Source: Rudaea sp. (GTDB lineage Bacteria; Pseudomonadota; Gammaproteobacteria; Xanthomonadales; Rhodanobacteraceae). From it: a stretch of 8,512 bases of DNA. The notes below the pieces were generated by a model, which was not told the DNA's origin, ran no database searches, and was given only the letters and a program-made list of their open reading frames with translations. The DNA lies in NCBI GenBank assembly GCA_025934455.1, contig JAICYA010000065.1, positions 1-8,512 of the forward strand, given 5' to 3'. Positions 7,401-8,512 of this stretch are shown piece after piece (the first letter of the stretch is position 1; the number at the start of each line of letters is the position of its first letter). A program made the translations under genes and the position numbers.

Positions 7401-7478
7401 GCCGTGCCGATCGTGCTGATCCTGATGCCGGCGGTTTACCTGTTGCTGGCACGCGCGCCGCGCGAGGCTGTCGCGTGA
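4437..7478 (+). CDS. RND-superfamily efflux permease with mixed HAE/HME signatures
   Basis: Predicted inner-membrane, proton-driven pump subunit, complete at 1013 aa. The topology is the RND one: TM1 (about 13-32), a large periplasmic porter loop (33-330), TM2-TM6 (332-480), TM7 (522-547), a second loop (550-850), TM8-TM12 (853-1007). TM4 carries the paired aspartates D398-D399 in GLIVDDAVVMIEH, as in AcrB. TM11 keeps the Arg and Thr matching AcrB R971 and T978 (R946, T953 in RMRPILMTS). In TM10, GIVTEIAIFYFAE puts E919 where AcrB has Lys940; CusA has a Glu (E939) there by my recollection. The start of the second loop reads like CusA/CzcA: GTGFMPQMDEGGF (543 on), PGTSL (563-567), RTG (593-595), LKP (614-616), VKVFG (664-668). 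The ATG overlaps the adaptor stop by 4 nt, with a weak AAGG 4 nt upstream. Substrate (metal, drug or other) cannot be assigned. Codon use changes locally at about 6750-6970. Confidence 0.95.
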   Translation: MTGAWLTRHQRSILLLILILAAGGIAAAWNLPVALFPNMDFPRVVIAIDAGDRPIERMEAEITRPLERVLRGVPEVQRVRSTTSRGSAEIALTFPWGANMAQALLQAQAAMNGALPSLPPGVSFDAQRRDPTVFPSLGLTLTSATRDPVALRDFATLELAPALSAISGVADIEVLGGRTGEYQVLLDPARLRAYGLASADVVQALNAGNAVEAVGHIEDRYRLYLTIADSRLRGVDDIRHTVVKTVNGQPITIADLGSVQLGQQPEWTRVTANGGDAVLINIRQQRGANTVALVHNARARLAQLRAQIPSDVRVGTYYDQSELILASADSVRDAILIGALFAALVLFAFLRSARVTLIAALTLPVVIAITVLLLSVFGMSFNIMTLGGMAAAVGLIVDDAVVMIEHIMRRAGAERAAGDATVLRAAQEMLRPLTGSSLATIVVFAPLAFLGGVAGGFFKALALTMACGLAVSWALAALALPLVAARLIRVDDAQRMEQAERWIAGTQRRYAQRMRRLLARPRWALPAIAICIVVAALSYWRLGTGFMPQMDEGGFVLDYVSVPGTSLAETDRLLRQVETIIKSTPEVDDYSRRTGAQLGGGLTEANEGDFFIHLKPTPRRGIEDVMSEVRTKVEAQVPGLRIETTQLMEDLIGDLVATPQPVEVKVFGPDPATDRAEAVKIATAIAKIPGVVEVFDGVKIAGDAIEVRVDRVRAALDGLDPDAVTRQLETELGGSLAGSIRQGEKLVGIRVWTPQDLRQRIAQLAALPLRAADGHTLPLGRVADISVAEGQPEANREDQRPLVAVTARLDGRDLGSAMNDVKASVAKMKLPIGVQVEYGGLYGQQQDSFRAMALVFAGALLLIITLLMFMYENIAVVASILVATFCSLAGVFAGLWLTNTELDLSSIMGLTMILGIVTEIAIFYFAEIDFARRPDLAALIEAGSMRMRPILMTSLIAILALSPLALGIGTGSAMQQPLAIAIITGLIAAVPIVLILMPAVYLLLARAPREAVA
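7464..7467 (+). promoter_or_regulatory. Ribosome binding site (GAGG) setting the GTG start at 7475
   Basis: GAGG inside the last codons of the permease is 7 nt before GTG 7475. No ATG near this point would preserve the signal peptide, so this site decides the start. Confidence 0.6.
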
Positions 7479-8512
7479 CCGCGCGCATCACGCTCGCGTT
7501 TACCGCGGCGGTCTACACGCTGTTGTCCGCCTGCGCACTGAATACACCGCTGCCCGACCTGCATGCGGACATGCCGGCGCGCTGGCATAACGCCGCGACC
7601 GAGTCGTCCAGGCTCGGCCCGGCACCGGACCTGGACTCGTGGTGGCACGCGTTCAACGACGCGCAACTCGACACGCTGATCGAGCGCGCCCTGCAACAGA
7701 ACCTGACCCTGCAGCAGGCGACCTTGCGCCTGCGCGGCGCGCGCGCGCTGCAGCACCGTTCCGGCACCCAGTTCATGCCGCAGCTGAATTTCCACACGTT
7801 CTCGCAACCGGATCCGGCGGCAACGACCAGCTATTACGAGATCGGTTTCGACGCGCAATGGGAGCTGGGCTTCTTCGGCCGCGGCCGCGGCAACGCGCGC
7901 GTCGCTGCCGCCGATTTGCAGTCCGCCGCCGCCAGCGTGACCGCCGCGCGCGTGAGCCTGGTTGCCGAAGTCGCGCGCAACTACATCGACCTGCGCGCGG
8001 CGCAGGCCCGGCTGACCCAGTTCGCTCGCATCGTGCAATTGCGCGAGCAAAGTCTCGATCTGGCCAAGACCCGACTGCGCTTGCGCCTCGCCGCGCAGGA
8101 CGATGTCGACAAGATCGCGGGCGAACTCGCGCAGGCACGCGCGGATGCGGCCGAACCCGCCGCCGCGATCGCGCAGGCGCAGCAGGCGCTGGACGTGCTG
8201 CTCGCGCAGCCGCAGCCGGATTCCACCCTCTCTGCCGCCGGCCCGCAGCCGGTGTTGGCCGATGTGCATTTCGCACAGACTCCCGCCGACCTGCTGCGCA
8301 CGCGCCCGGAAATCCGCCAGGCCGAACTCGACGTGTTGCGCGCGGCTGGCGAACTCGGCATCGCGCGCGCCGACCTCTGGCCGAAGCTCGGACTGGGCGG
8401 GACGCTGATCTCATCCACCCGTGTGGTGGGCGATGTGGATCGACCGAACAAGGCGATTCCCTCGGCCGGTCCAATCATCGACATTCCCTTGTTCGACTGG
8501 GGCGCCCGCCGC
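7475..8512 (+). CDS. NodT-family RND outer-membrane efflux lipoprotein, 3'-partial
   Basis: Second outer-membrane channel subunit of this operon. The frame opens at GTG 7475, overlapping the permease stop as GTGA, and stays open through the window end (346 codons read; NodT-type proteins are usually about 460-500 aa, so roughly a quarter is missing). A lipoprotein signal peptide ends in lipobox LSAC with lipidated Cys20. Next come PARWHNA and LDSWWHAFND (around residues 55-66), characteristic of NodT/OprM-like lipoproteins, then the first helix pair, the strand motif WELGFFGRGRG (129-139; usually WELDLFGR) and a long coiled-coil hairpin. The second repeat begins with the hallmark RPEIRQAE (277-284) and ARADLWPKLGLGG. 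It is clearly a different subfamily from the CzcC-like factor at 2030. Partner choice is unknown: it may be the working channel for this pump or an alternative exit. Confidence 0.92.
   Translation, partial: MTARITLAFTAAVYTLLSACALNTPLPDLHADMPARWHNAATESSRLGPAPDLDSWWHAFNDAQLDTLIERALQQNLTLQQATLRLRGARALQHRSGTQFMPQLNFHTFSQPDPAATTSYYEIGFDAQWELGFFGRGRGNARVAAADLQSAAASVTAARVSLVAEVARNYIDLRAAQARLTQFARIVQLREQSLDLAKTRLRLRLAAQDDVDKIAGELAQARADAAEPAAAIAQAQQALDVLLAQPQPDSTLSAAGPQPVLADVHFAQTPADLLRTRPEIRQAELDVLRAAGELGIARADLWPKLGLGGTLISSTRVVGDVDRPNKAIPSAGPIIDIPLFDWGARR

Overview
This is a GC-rich stretch with all genes on the + strand and almost no non-coding DNA. It looks like the chromosome of a gammaproteobacterium, most plausibly of the Xanthomonadales/Rhodanobacteraceae type. 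The reasons are the IspB protein closely resembling the E. coli one, strong GC3 bias, and a lipoprotein-rich RND efflux operon. The taxonomy is inference; no rRNA or tRNA is present to anchor it.

Layout: 1-930 is a polyprenyl diphosphate synthase (ispB), probably missing its first codons at the window edge. A 71-bp gap (931-1001) holds a possible weak promoter and a good ribosome binding site. From 1002 to the window end runs one tightly packed operon: (i) 1002-2033, an exported YVTN/YncE-type beta-propeller; (ii) 2030-3394, a CzcC-like TolC-family outer-membrane lipoprotein; (iii) 3385-4440, a periplasmic adaptor; (iv) 4437-7478, a complete RND permease; (v) 7475-8512+, a second outer-membrane factor of the NodT type, cut by the window end. 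Genes (i) to (v) overlap their neighbours by 4-10 nt (ATGA, ATGA and GTGA overlaps, plus a 4- or 10-nt overlap at the adaptor), so they are probably co-transcribed and translationally coupled.

Working together: adaptor, permease and outer-membrane channel are the three parts of a proton-driven tripartite pump across both membranes. Two features are uncommon. The operon carries two different outer-membrane factors, one on each side of the adaptor-permease pair. It also begins with a secreted propeller that is translationally tied to the first of them. The permease mixes signatures: TM4 has the paired aspartates of drug (HAE) pumps, while TM10 has a glutamate where AcrB has its essential lysine, and the second porter half reads like a heavy-metal (HME, CusA/CzcA) pump. 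The substrate cannot be assigned from sequence. No mobile element, CRISPR array, tRNA, rRNA or convincing terminator was seen.
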